From Desulfofundulus thermosubterraneus DSM 16057 (lineage in GTDB: Bacteria > Bacillota > Desulfotomaculia > Desulfotomaculales > Desulfovirgulaceae), in the NCBI RefSeq assembly GCF_900142025.1, contig NZ_FQZM01000014.1:1-64000 (forward strand): DNA of 64,000 nt. The letters run 5' to 3'. This document shows, piece after piece, positions 15,499-23,564 of the stretch (within the stretch, counting starts at the first letter, position 1; each line of letters starts with the position of its first letter). The notes below the pieces were generated by a model. That model had not been told where the DNA came from. It saw only the letters and a list, made by a program, of their open reading frames with translations, and did no database searches. Both the position numbers and the translations under genes were made by a program.

Positions 15499-15849
15499 AT
15501 GTCAAGAGTCATCAAAAGGGTTCCGGCTGAATATGTTACCGAACAAATCGGTGGTGGGGTTATATGCCCCAAATGCGGAGCCGGTAACTGGAAAAGGACC
15601 ACTCCCGAAAAGTGCCCTATTTGCGGAACAATGGAAGTGCCGGATCCTGTCAGGTACATCAAAAGGCGAATTCCGGGCTATGTGGAAGTGCGGTGCGACT
15701 GCGGTGAAACCGTCATCTGCGACGGTTTCACCAACACCTGCGACCGCTGCGGAAAAGATTACAACTGGAACGGTACCCTGCTGGCCCCGCGCAGTCAGTG
15801 GGGTGAAGAAACAGGGGAAACGGAAGGGGATATAATCCTGGGAGTTTAA
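15499..15849 (+). CDS. Multi zinc-ribbon hypothetical protein
   Basis: 116 residues with five Cys pairs: CPKCGAGNW, CPICG, CDCGE, CDRCG and a lone Cys in VICDGF. The pattern suggests two or three stacked zinc ribbons, often nucleic-acid or protein binding. ATG 15499 is 9 bases from AAAGGAG; ATG 15490 abuts the ribosome site and is less likely. Function unknown. Confidence 0.6.
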   Translation: MSRVIKRVPAEYVTEQIGGGVICPKCGAGNWKRTTPEKCPICGTMEVPDPVRYIKRRIPGYVEVRCDCGETVICDGFTNTCDRCGKDYNWNGTLLAPRSQWGEETGETEGDIILGV

Positions 15850-15865
15850 GGGGGTTAAATTACGA

Positions 15866-16222
15866 ATGATGGAAGTACAGGCATCTTTACATGATAACAG
15901 ATGGCCGGTAAAAATACACCCGCTCAGAGCACCGGGTAACTACGTGATTACGGGGCGGGGTACGGAGATGTGGATTGCTGTCCGGCCGTCCGGTGGTATC
16001 GGTGGAGGTAGCCATTTAATAGCGGTTATCAACTTCAACCGGTGCGGCTGCCTGGATGCCGACAAGTGGTCTGCAGCGGACGTGCAGCAGTACATCGGGA
16101 TCGAGAACCCGGTGGATGCAGCCACCCTCGCCGCTGCGCTGGATGTGATTTTAGGGCGAAAACAAGAGAACGGGGTGGCCGGCACGACCTGGAAAAAACC
16201 ATACGGGAGGTATAAGTGGTGA
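15866..16222 (+). CDS. Hypothetical protein
   Basis: 118 residues, not recognised. Alternating hydrophobic strands in the first 65 residues (WPVKIHPLRAPGNYVITGRG, MWIAVRPSGG) followed by a helical segment (VDAATLAAALDVILGRK). The Shine-Dalgarno is weak (AAGGGGG about 11 bases upstream). Its last codons overlap the start of the next small gene. Confidence 0.5.
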   Translation: MMEVQASLHDNRWPVKIHPLRAPGNYVITGRGTEMWIAVRPSGGIGGGSHLIAVINFNRCGCLDADKWSAADVQQYIGIENPVDAATLAAALDVILGRKQENGVAGTTWKKPYGRYKW

Positions 16223-16410
16223 AAATGATACAACTCGAAGAAGCTCTCAAAGACCACTACGCCCGCCGGGCTGCAAGGGCAATCGAGGCGGAGGACACGG
16301 ATGCCCTTGCCAGGGTAATACCGCACCACGTCATCTATGAGAAACCCGGGATGGCCCTTGAGATTCTGGGCAGGGCGGTAAATGTAGCAAGCTGTGAGAC
16401 CTACAGGTAA
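16219..16410 (+). CDS. Small helical hypothetical protein
   Basis: 63 residues beginning at GTG 16219 (GTG 16216 also possible), GGGAGG at 16205-16210 giving a normal spacing. Helical and rich in Ala, Glu and Arg (DHYARRAARAIEAEDTDALARV). It overlaps the previous gene by four bases, so the two are coupled. It is the last gene before a 670-bp non-coding region. Confidence 0.5.
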   Translation: MKMIQLEEALKDHYARRAARAIEAEDTDALARVIPHHVIYEKPGMALEILGRAVNVASCETYR

Positions 16411-16429
16411 TCAACCAACGGGGGTGGGA

Positions 16430-17046
16430 CGCCGGCTTCCGGCCGGCTCCTTCCCCGCCGCAAATTAGCGGCGTTACCGGATCCCCGGTTATGACGCGAT
16501 TGATCGCTGACTAACCACTCCATATGGAGTATGGGGTCCACGCTATGGGCCCTGGCGGCACCTGCCGCCCCCATAAGTGGGGTAACGGGGCCTCAGTGAA
16601 TGCTTAACAAGCCCATAACGGCGTGCGAGGCGGGCATTGGAAGAGCCGGCCGTCGGGAGCACGCAGACAACAAACAGGTACCACCCCCGGGGCGGTTGCC
16701 CCGCAGCGGACGGGGCAAGGGCCCCGGGGGTGCAAACCCGGGCGCAGCCCGCCGGGCAAGCCGCGGAGCGGCAGGCAACGGGCGTAAGCCCGCACGGCAA
16801 AGCCGCAACCGGGCGTAAGCCCGCACCGCGAAGCGCAAAAACGGGCGGAAGCCCGTCTCAGGCCACCGGAGCGAAAGCGGAGGGGGCACTGAGACGGGCG
16901 CAGCCCGCGACGGCGAAGCCGCAAAAAATAAGGCCCGAAGGGTAATCTGCAAGAGGTTTCCACCGGTGCAAACCTATGTGATGAGGATCCGGGGGGATAA
17001 ACCTCTAGGGAGTTTTTGTCTTTTTTGCAGTGACGGCGAAGCCGTA
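16430..17046. other. Hairpin-rich non-coding region upstream of the recombinases
   Basis: No gene is convincing between 16411 and 17081. The stretch holds GCCGC/GCGGC (16457-16472), a large hairpin at 16682-16732 whose 12-bp outer arm (CACCCCCGGGGC) encloses an 8-bp inner arm, then a run of tiny hairpins: 16739-16751, 16760-16772, 16779-16792, 16795-16805, 16810-16823, 16841-16856, 16895-16907, 16911-16921 and 17033-17045, mostly of the form CGGGC-loop-GCCCG with loops GTAA, GGAA, GCA or GAA. An 11-bp pair (16851-16861 with 16889-16899) competes with two of them. Could be a structured RNA, an origin or a recombination region. Confidence 0.45.
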
Positions 17047-17081
17047 AAAACAAAAGGAAAATACAGATCAGGGGGGATAAA

Positions 17082-17528
17082 ATGCTACGGGTTTCCTGGG
17101 AAAATACCGGAAATCCCATCCTCGACCGCCTGGGGCGGCAGTTCGTGGAAAGGGTAGCCCGGTATGCAAGGGGTGGCTCTTATGAGAAGCGCCTGGAGCG
17201 GTTTCGCAAGTACGTAAAATTTCTTTGCTTCCTGGCAGAACGTTTTGCGCCGGAAGACATACGAAACATACAACCCCGTCATGTCGCAGCTTTCGCCAGA
17301 CACTTAAAAGAACAGGGAAGGAGCGGACGAACTATACTTTATTATTTTTCCATCATCCGCTGGTGGCACCGGCAGATCCCATGGCGAAAGTATGAAATGC
17401 CCGAGAATAAGGTGCTTCTGGAATTGGAGGCGAGGCTCGATGACAAACGATTCTGTGAAGAAATCAAAAACAACTGCCGGCGCAAAAAGTTCCGAAGGGG
17501 TATACAGAAATCTCTCGGCTCAGCTTGA
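17082..17528 (+). CDS. Stand-alone SAM-like core-binding domain of a tyrosine recombinase
   Basis: 148 residues that look like the N-terminal DNA-binding half of a XerC/D-type recombinase (YEKRLERFRKYVKFLCFLAERF ... VAAFARHLKEQGRSGRTILYYFSIIRWWHRQ), with no catalytic Arg, HxxR or Tyr. It has the same plan as the N-terminus of the next gene, so the pair probably arose by duplication. It starts at ATG 17082 with GGGGGGAT upstream and overlaps the next gene by 89 bp. It may modulate the full recombinase or be a truncated relic; the intact frame favours function. Confidence 0.65.
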   Translation: MLRVSWENTGNPILDRLGRQFVERVARYARGGSYEKRLERFRKYVKFLCFLAERFAPEDIRNIQPRHVAAFARHLKEQGRSGRTILYYFSIIRWWHRQIPWRKYEMPENKVLLELEARLDDKRFCEEIKNNCRRKKFRRGIQKSLGSA

Positions 17529-18390
17529 AAAAATCTGGCGTGAGGCGGTAAAAGACACGACCCACGCGATGTCCAAAAAATCTCATTTCCGGTACCGGGA
17601 GAGCATGAAAAACTTCCTCTGGTTCTGTGCGGAAAAATTTCGTTTGCAGAAGATCGCCAACATTGGCGAAAAGCACCTGCGGGCATACGTGGAATACCGC
17701 CGCCAGGAAGGCATATCCGAAAAGACGCTGAAAAACGACCTGGCGGCGGTGCGGTTTTTCCATCGCTTCACCAGTTCGCGCAATGAACTGCCGGATAACC
17801 GGGCGCTGGGGCTCGAAAAGACCCCGGCCGGCGGCAAAGATAGGGCCTGGACGGAAGAAGAATACCGGCGGATGCTGGAGAAGGCCGAAAAACTGGGCCG
17901 TGCGGACGTGGTGATGGCCATGAAGCTGGCCCGCCACGCGGGGCTGAGGATCCACGAGTGTACCCGGCTCACGGTGGGCCACGTCCGGGACGCCCTGAAG
18001 GATGGAGAACTGGAGGTCAAAGGGAAAGGGGGTCGGGTGCGCCGGGTGCCGCTGCGCCTGGAGTTAAAGGTGGAACTGGAGCGGTTCCTGGAAGAGCGCG
18101 GGGGGACCAGGGGGGAGAAGATCTTCGTCGCGCCAGGCGAAAAGACGCACAGAGTTATCAAAAGCATCCAGAAATTCATCGAACGGCACCGGGAAGAAAT
18201 CACCGACCGGCCGATTACCTTTCACGGATTGCGCCACGCCTACGCCCGGGAGGAGCTGGCCTGCCGGTTGGAGCATCCGGAGAAATACGGCTTCCGCAGG
18301 GTAAGTCCGGAAAGGGCGGCAAAACTGGAGGTGGCGGAGCTTCTGGGCCACGGCAGGCCGGAAGTGACCAGTGTTTATACAGGGAAGTGA
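17440..18390 (+). CDS. Tyrosine recombinase / integrase
   Basis: 316 residues. The core-binding domain covers roughly 20-120; the catalytic domain has the first Arg in ARHAGLRIHE, the His-x-x-Arg box in HGLRHAYAREEL, LLGHGRPE and a C-terminal Tyr in TSVYTGK. All catalytic residues are present. ATG 17440 is chosen for GGAGG about 10 bases upstream and because it removes an uninformative extension. It probably integrates and excises the surrounding element, whose right end may lie in prkA near 22277. Confidence 0.87.
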   Translation: MTNDSVKKSKTTAGAKSSEGVYRNLSAQLEKIWREAVKDTTHAMSKKSHFRYRESMKNFLWFCAEKFRLQKIANIGEKHLRAYVEYRRQEGISEKTLKNDLAAVRFFHRFTSSRNELPDNRALGLEKTPAGGKDRAWTEEEYRRMLEKAEKLGRADVVMAMKLARHAGLRIHECTRLTVGHVRDALKDGELEVKGKGGRVRRVPLRLELKVELERFLEERGGTRGEKIFVAPGEKTHRVIKSIQKFIERHREEITDRPITFHGLRHAYAREELACRLEHPEKYGFRRVSPERAAKLEVAELLGHGRPEVTSVYTGK

Positions 18391-18436
18391 CTTTACATCA
18401 GTGGGGTAGCATGAGATAATTTTATTTTTTGACTAC

Positions 18437-18456
18437 CATACGGTTGCATTCGTATG
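18437..18456. other. Inverted repeat downstream of the integrase
   Basis: CATACG (18437-18442) and CGTATG (18451-18456) form a short palindrome with loop GTTGCATT in an AT-rich gap. It may be a regulatory or recombination site; nothing ties it to the element end. Confidence 0.25.
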
Positions 18457-18535
18457 CATACATGTGGTATTTTAACCTTGGAGCTTTGGAAGATCCTGTA
18501 TGACTACAGTTTAAACCCCGGCAGGCGATTGTTCC

Positions 18536-18868
18536 GTGCCTATTAATAAACGAGCTGTAGAGATCGTAAAATCATACGCGGAAGCTCTCAGGAAAAAAGA
18601 TGTTCCGGTGAAAGTAATAATTTTATTCGGCTCCCAGGCAAGGGGAACCAGCGTTCCGGGGTCCGATATTGACGTACTTGTGGTGACGGAAAGGCTTGAT
18701 AAAAAGATCCGCGATACGATTGTAGATGAAGCCTTTGAAATCAGCCTGAGAGAAGACATTCCGGTGATAGCTCTGGCGTGCGATATTCAAGAATTCGATT
18801 CTCCCTCATTTAAAGTTGATCCTTTTTACCGCAACGTTACTCAAGAGGGGATAATTTTCCATGGATAA
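18536..18868 (+). CDS. mntA: MNT-type minimal nucleotidyltransferase (antitoxin-like)
   Basis: 110 residues with the Pol-beta-like motif GSQARGTSVPGSDIDVLVV, including the two catalytic Asp, and a third acidic strand later (IPVIALACD). Minimal nucleotidyltransferases pair with HEPN toxins and neutralise them by AMPylation. Starts at GTG 18536 without a strong ribosome site. The HEPN partner expected next is reduced to a 32-residue frame, so the module seems decayed. Confidence 0.8.
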   Translation: MPINKRAVEIVKSYAEALRKKDVPVKVIILFGSQARGTSVPGSDIDVLVVTERLDKKIRDTIVDEAFEISLREDIPVIALACDIQEFDSPSFKVDPFYRNVTQEGIIFHG

Positions 18869-18959
18869 TAATGATTTCAAAAAAGAATTTGCCTCACAGA
18901 AAATGGAAAAAGCCTGGGACAACTGGGGTGAGGGTGAATGGGCTTTTAAAAGTGCTTAA
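18861..18959 (+). pseudogene. Short remnant, possibly of a HEPN partner
   Basis: An ATG 18861 frame of 32 residues overlapping the nucleotidyltransferase stop. The segment KMEKAWDNWGEGEWAFKSA resembles the first helix of HEPN proteins, after which the frame stops. The position is exactly where a HEPN gene normally sits. Too short to identify firmly. Confidence 0.35.
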
Positions 18960-19010
18960 CTAGGTTTACACCCGACCTCCGTAGCGGTGTTAGGATTTAA
19001 ACAAACAGGG

Positions 19011-19253
19011 ATGGTGGTTAAAGTGGACACTAAGCCAATTCAACAGGAAATTTTAATGGAGGTTAACCGCCTGCCTTTCCATTTTCAAAAACGAGTTCTT
19101 GAATTCGCTCGGGCATTAAGGTTTACTCTCAATGAAGGAACGCCCGGTAGGGATTTGCTTCGCTTTGCCGGGGTTATATCGCCGGAAGAAGGGGAATTGA
19201 TGAAAAGAGCTATAGAGGACGCCTGCGAGCGGGTGGATGCAAATGAGTGGTAA
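19011..19253 (+). CDS. vapB: VapB-like antitoxin
   Basis: 80 residues. The middle (EVNRLPFHFQKRVLEFARAL) and the end (GRDLLRFAGVISPEEGELMKRAIEDACERVD) match the small antitoxins found with PIN toxins in Firmicutes and cyanobacteria. ATG 19011 or the in-frame GTG 19023 could be the start; neither has a strong ribosome site. The stop codon overlaps the vapC start, typical of toxin-antitoxin coupling. Confidence 0.7.
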   Translation: MVVKVDTKPIQQEILMEVNRLPFHFQKRVLEFARALRFTLNEGTPGRDLLRFAGVISPEEGELMKRAIEDACERVDANEW

Positions 19254-19632
19254 GTTTCTTCTGGATACAAACATTGTCATTGCCCTTTTTGCAGGGGACG
19301 AATCTGTTCAGGAAAAATTGATGGAAGCAAACAAAGTGTTTGTACCCTGCATTGTCCTGGGGGAGTTGTATTACGGAGCCCACAAGTCCAGCCAGGTGGA
19401 GAAGAACCTTGCGCGGTTGGCGGAATTCGCATCCAGCAGCACGGTGGTGGCCTGTGACACAGGTACGGCGCGTGAGTACGGCTTAATCAAAGATCAATTG
19501 CGGAAGAAAGGGCGGCCCATACCCGAGAACGATATCTGGATCGCGGCCATTTCTCGACAATACGATTTCGTTTTAGTGACGAGAGATGTTCATTTTTCTG
19601 AGATTGAAGATTTGAAGATCGAAAAATGGTAG
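19243..19632 (+). CDS. vapC: VapC-family PIN-domain RNase toxin
   Basis: 129 residues with the PIN acidic set: Asp in FLLDTNIV, Glu in VLGELYYG, Asp in ENDIWIAA and Asp in VTRDVHF. VapC toxins cut tRNA or rRNA and are held by the VapB partner encoded just upstream with overlapping codons. Two terminators follow directly, so the pair is a separate transcription unit. Confidence 0.88.
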   Translation: MSGKFLLDTNIVIALFAGDESVQEKLMEANKVFVPCIVLGELYYGAHKSSQVEKNLARLAEFASSSTVVACDTGTAREYGLIKDQLRKKGRPIPENDIWIAAISRQYDFVLVTRDVHFSEIEDLKIEKW

Positions 19633-19647
19633 AAATTTGAAGAAGCA

Positions 19648-19671
19648 AACCCGGTTTCGCCGGGTTTTTCC
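19648..19671 (+). terminator. Rho-independent terminator after vapC
   Basis: AACCCGG (19648-19654), loop TTTCG, CCGGGTT (19660-19666), then a T-rich tail. Confidence 0.75.
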
Positions 19672-19678
19672 TTTTTTG

Positions 19679-19704
19679 GGTCCGGTTTATCCGGGCCTTT
19701 TTCA
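19679..19704 (+). terminator. Second tandem terminator
   Basis: GGTCCGG (19679-19685), loop TTTAT, CCGGGCC (19691-19697), one mismatch, then TTTTTC. It immediately follows the first terminator. Confidence 0.65.
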
Positions 19705-19745
19705 TTTTATTGGGACAGCTAAATTCATTAGGCGAGGTGGTTTTT

Positions 19746-21770
19746 ATGAGATGGTCGTTATCCCGGGTGAAGGAGGAGGTTTATTCAGCTTTTAAACACA
19801 TGCCCGCGTTAGCTAGAGGGGGAATTATGGCTGGAACTTCAGTGCTGGCCCTTGGTGGCCTCTATCTCCTCGATGTATGGACCCTGGGCACGGCAGCCGC
19901 CTGGTTGCACGGCCTTGGGACCTGGCTGAAGGGGCAATCCATATTCGCCACTCCGGCGGAGAAAGCCGCAACAGCCCATGCTTTCGATGCCGTATCCTGG
20001 TACGCGCAGCATCCCTTACAAACTGCGTGGGCCTGGCTCACAAAACGGGAACTGGCTAATCCGGGTCCACGGAAAATCTGGCTGGCCCTGCACGGCCTTA
20101 CTGCGCTGGCGGCTTTCAGCTGGTGGTTGGGGGGAAGATTCCGCGGTGGGACCGGATGGAGCGGGATCAGGATGAAACCCGGCGACGCCACCCACGGCAG
20201 CGCCAGGTGGGCTGTGAAGGCCGACCTGGCCCGGGTGTGCGACTTCGGCTTCGGCCCCGGAATAATACTCGGCGCGTTCGGGAGCAGGCCGGTGCGCATA
20301 CCGGTGAAGCCGAAAACCTGGATGAACAAGCATGTGCTGGTGGTCGGCGCTCCCGGGTCGGGTAAGAGCCGGGGCTACGTACGCCCCAACATATTTGCCG
20401 CCGTGCGGGCTAGGGAGAGCGTCATCGTCACCGACCCAAAGGGTGAGCTGTATCGTGACATGGCTGCCTGGCTGAGGACGAAAGGATATGCAGTCAGGGT
20501 ACTCAATCTCGTTCGCATGGAGGAATCCGACCGGTGGAACCCGCTGACGGAAATACGGACACCCCTGGACGCAGATGTGTTCGCCCAGGTGGTGATTGCA
20601 ACCACCGATGCCGGTCCCAAAAGGGGTGGCGACTCGTTCTGGGACCGTGCGGAGCAGAATCTGTTGAAGGCCCTCGCGCTCTACGTGGTGCTGGAGCTTC
20701 CGGAAGAAGAGAGACATATGGGTTCCCTGTACGACATCCTGGCCTCCGGCGACCCCGAAAAGGTGGATGCCATGTTCGCAAAGCTGCCGGTGAACCACCC
20801 GGCCAAAGGACCTTACAACGTCTACGCCATGGCCGGCCAGAACGTAAGGGGCGGCGTGGTTATCGGGCTGGGCACCAGGCTGCAGGTCTTCCAGCAGGAA
20901 CTGGTCCGGCAGGTGACCTGCAAATCGGATATAGACCTTGCTTTGCCTGGCAGGGAAAAATGCGCCTACTTTCTCATCACCCCGGATACACACGGGGCCT
21001 TTGATTTTCTGGCTTCACTTTTCTTCACTTTTGAATTCGTACGGCTGGTGGAAGCGGCCGACGCCAGGCCCGACGGCCGCCTGCAGGTACCTGTGAAGTT
21101 CCTCCTGGATGAGTTTGCAAACATAGTAACCATTCCCGAGTTCGAAAAGAAAATCGCCACCGTCAGGTCCCGGGGCATAGAGTGCCACGTTATAGTACAG
21201 AGCCTTCCCCAGTTGGAGCGGGTTTACGGGCGTACATGGCAGGAAATCAAGGCCTGCTGCGACACCACCCTGGTAATCGGTGTTAAAGACGACTACACGG
21301 CGCAGTACTTCAGCCGCATGCTGGGGCAGTGCACCGTGGAAACACAAAGCGCGACCCGTGAGGTGAAGTCTCTTTTTGGTCCCGGCCTTTTTGACGACCG
21401 GCAGACCCGCAGCACCACAGGTCGTGAACTTATGCGGCCGGAAGAGATAATCAAAATGCGTTCGAAGTTCTGCCTGGCTTTCCTACCTGATGGTACGCCT
21501 CCCGCAAAACTTCGGGTGCTGGATTATGAAAACTTTCCCGAAGCAAAAGATTTAAAGCGCTTAAACAGAATCAAATCGGAGGCGGGAAGTCCTGAACATC
21601 CCAGGCTTATATTCGAAGAGCCCGATGTTTGTAATACAACTGTTGCTGAACTTGAAACCTTTACACCTTCTGAGAATCACATCTCGTACGATGCCTCCAG
21701 CAAAACGGCAACGGAAGAAAAGGAAACAACAAGCCAATCCGGTGCCGTGCGGGCCGGGGTGCCCTGGTAG
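19746..21770 (+). CDS. traG: TraG/VirD4-type IV coupling protein
   Basis: 674 residues. Two N-terminal membrane segments (about 25-45, GGIMAGTSVLALGGLYLLDVW, and about 118-135) precede the ATPase. Walker A is GAPGSGKS near residue 200; Walker B is VKFLLDEFANI near 452, followed by VRSRGIECHVIVQSLPQLE. Coupling proteins link the relaxase-DNA complex to a type IV secretion channel. ATG 19746 is 5 bases after GAGGTGG. No relaxase and no mating-pair genes lie in the window, so the element is either incomplete or uses other transfer functions. Confidence 0.92.
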   Translation: MRWSLSRVKEEVYSAFKHMPALARGGIMAGTSVLALGGLYLLDVWTLGTAAAWLHGLGTWLKGQSIFATPAEKAATAHAFDAVSWYAQHPLQTAWAWLTKRELANPGPRKIWLALHGLTALAAFSWWLGGRFRGGTGWSGIRMKPGDATHGSARWAVKADLARVCDFGFGPGIILGAFGSRPVRIPVKPKTWMNKHVLVVGAPGSGKSRGYVRPNIFAAVRARESVIVTDPKGELYRDMAAWLRTKGYAVRVLNLVRMEESDRWNPLTEIRTPLDADVFAQVVIATTDAGPKRGGDSFWDRAEQNLLKALALYVVLELPEEERHMGSLYDILASGDPEKVDAMFAKLPVNHPAKGPYNVYAMAGQNVRGGVVIGLGTRLQVFQQELVRQVTCKSDIDLALPGREKCAYFLITPDTHGAFDFLASLFFTFEFVRLVEAADARPDGRLQVPVKFLLDEFANIVTIPEFEKKIATVRSRGIECHVIVQSLPQLERVYGRTWQEIKACCDTTLVIGVKDDYTAQYFSRMLGQCTVETQSATREVKSLFGPGLFDDRQTRSTTGRELMRPEEIIKMRSKFCLAFLPDGTPPAKLRVLDYENFPEAKDLKRLNRIKSEAGSPEHPRLIFEEPDVCNTTVAELETFTPSENHISYDASSKTATEEKETTSQSGAVRAGVPW

Positions 21771-22059
21771 GAGGAACCAGCTCCTGGAAACGGTGACCAG
21801 CGGTGTGTCGCTTATCCAGGGGTTTTATTTTTCGCAACCCAAACCAGCCATTATTGGGCATTGAATGAAAAGACTCTAGTATACGAGGGATGGAGGGTTG
21901 AGCGAAGCTGCCTTAGATAGTCCCGACGTAGTTCTTACCGGCTGAATTTTTCTGTAAACATGGACAAATTGGTCTGCATAACTTTTATAGAACAGTTCTA
22001 GGTTTTGCGACGCTATCTTTTTTCTGAATGGGACCCTGGAAAAGCGTTGGGGTGGTTCT

Positions 22060-22272
22060 ATGATCCCTGTTAAAATCATAAAAAGCAGGTTTGGTACCAT
22101 TAACATTTACCCACCTTTGGAACAGCCTTCTCCGGATGACGAGGCAAGGTTATACGCGGTACTTGCCGAATGTTTGGCTATGAAACAGCCACGGGCTGAA
22201 AACGAAAAAAGCCCGCAAACCGTATGTGAACAGGTTTACAGGGCTGAGTGTTCTTTTGGTATTATGAGATAA
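22060..22272 (+). CDS. Small hypothetical protein at the element edge
   Basis: 70 residues from ATG 22060, GGGGTGG upstream. IKSRFGTINIYPPLEQPSPDDEARLYAVLAECL reads as protein and resembles the small partners often found beside mobile-element genes, but no family is recognised. It stops 5 bp before the end of the truncated prkA, on the opposite strand, so it sits at the apparent junction. The 290 bp before it hold nothing I can identify. Confidence 0.45.
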   Translation: MIPVKIIKSRFGTINIYPPLEQPSPDDEARLYAVLAECLAMKQPRAENEKSPQTVCEQVYRAECSFGIMR

Positions 22273-22276
22273 CTGC

Positions 22277-23143
22277 TTACTCGTCGGCGTAAATAAGGGC
22301 AAAACGGCCGGCCTTGAAGTTTCCTTCCTGGGAAAGGCTCAGGAGGTTCCACAGGAATTTTTCGTCACATTTTAGCATTTCCTGGAATTCCATGATGCCC
22401 CGGTTGGCAATGTTCAGCTCGCCGTCAAACCGGTAGGCCCGGGGGTCCGACTCCGAACCGTACTCGGCAATGGTGGAGAAGTCCACGCTGCCGGTGAGAT
22501 CGGCAATGTCCTGGGACTTGGGGTCGGAAGGGGTGAAGGTACCTATGCCCACCCGGTTTTCCTCGGACAGAAAAATCCTTTCCACCCGTACATTTTCAAT
22601 CTTGCCGTCGTATTCTGTTTCCAGCATCATGCGACAGTAGGGGCAGAGCTCTCCTTCCACGTAGACGCCGTATTCCTTCTCAAATTCCGGCCTCAGCTCC
22701 CTGGGGATTAAATGCAGGGGTTCTTCATGCATGGGACAGCCCTTGATGCCGTAGAGGGCCCCCCGGTCGGTGCGGCTGTACTTCTCCAGGCCCCTTTTTA
22801 ACATGGCCACCAGGGTGGATTTGCCGCCGCTTACCGGTCCCATCAGCAAGAGGATGCGCTTGCGTACGTCCAGCCGCCGGGCAGCAGGGTGGAAGTATTC
22901 CTCCACCAGTTTTTCCAGGGTCCTATCCAGACCGAAGAGTTCACTGGAGAAAAATTTATAACGCTTGACACCATCTATCTCTTCTACCCCGGCGTCCTTG
23001 ATCATGTTGTAGATCCGGGCGTGGGCAAGCTGGCAAACCCAGGGACGTTCCTTAACTATCTGCAAATACTCCTGGAAGGTACCCTCCCAGGACAGTTCCT
23101 TTTCCAGGGAACGATGTTCTTCCAACCTCTTCAGGAAGTCCAT
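22277..23143 (-). pseudogene. prkA: PrkA serine protein kinase, N-terminal part only
   Basis: The frame starts normally (MDFLKRLEEHRSLEKELSWEGTF) and shows the PrkA AAA region with Walker A GPVSGGKS near residues 102-109, LHLIPRELRPEFEK and NIANRGIMEFQEMLKC. It stops at residue 288 after FKAGRFALIYADE. PrkA proteins are about 630 residues long, and this sequence normally continues without a break into the rest of the ATPase and the kinase domain. So the 3' half is gone, cut exactly where accessory DNA begins. Its usual companion spoVR is intact at 40513. The fragment is probably not an active kinase. Confidence 0.8.
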
Positions 23144-23356
23144 AATCTCACTCCTTTGCTGTGGAATAGATCCACAAGCCGGATTTGTACATTCCCAGTG
23201 TTTAGTATTACATTATATGCACTTTGGCTTGGTAGAAGAATCCGTTAGCCGACAATATCTGCACCCGGGCCGGAGAAGGAACCGTTGGCGGAAAGGTCTG
23301 CCGGGATCCCGGCAACATCTTAAACCGTGCACAATTCTACTTTTATATGAGCTGCA

Positions 23357-23385
23357 TAGAAAACACCCTGTTACCATGTTATAAT
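23357..23385 (+). promoter_or_regulatory. Candidate sigma-A promoter for the rhamnose operon
   Basis: TAGAAA (23357-23362), 17 bases, TATAAT (23380-23385). It lies 180 bp upstream of the first rml gene, leaving a long leader with GC hairpins. Confidence 0.55.
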
Positions 23386-23481
23386 TGTTCATATAGGAAA
23401 AACGAACCACTGCATCCATATGAAAACCATCTGGAACGATCCCGGCCAGCGCATCGCCCGGCCAGAGGGTGATCGGGGCGT

Positions 23482-23522
23482 TGCCGCCGCGGAACGGGCG
23501 GCACCCGCGCCTGCGGGTGCCG
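23482..23522 (+). other. GC hairpins in the rml operon leader
   Basis: CGGCACCCGC (23499-23508) and GCGGGTGCCG (23513-23522) make a perfect 10-bp hairpin with a 4-base loop. An upstream TGCCGCC can instead pair with GGCGGCA (about 23497-23503), which overlaps the left arm. No T run follows. The 420 bp between prkA and the first rml gene otherwise hold only the promoter and weak reading frames. Confidence 0.4.
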
Positions 23523-23564
23523 GTGATAACTTTGTTTACGGTGTTCTGAAAGGGGAGGAGCAGT

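Noticed and set aside
21625-21864. A frame overlapping the end of traG
   Set aside because: Shadow of the traG reading frame with no ribosome site and no family sign.
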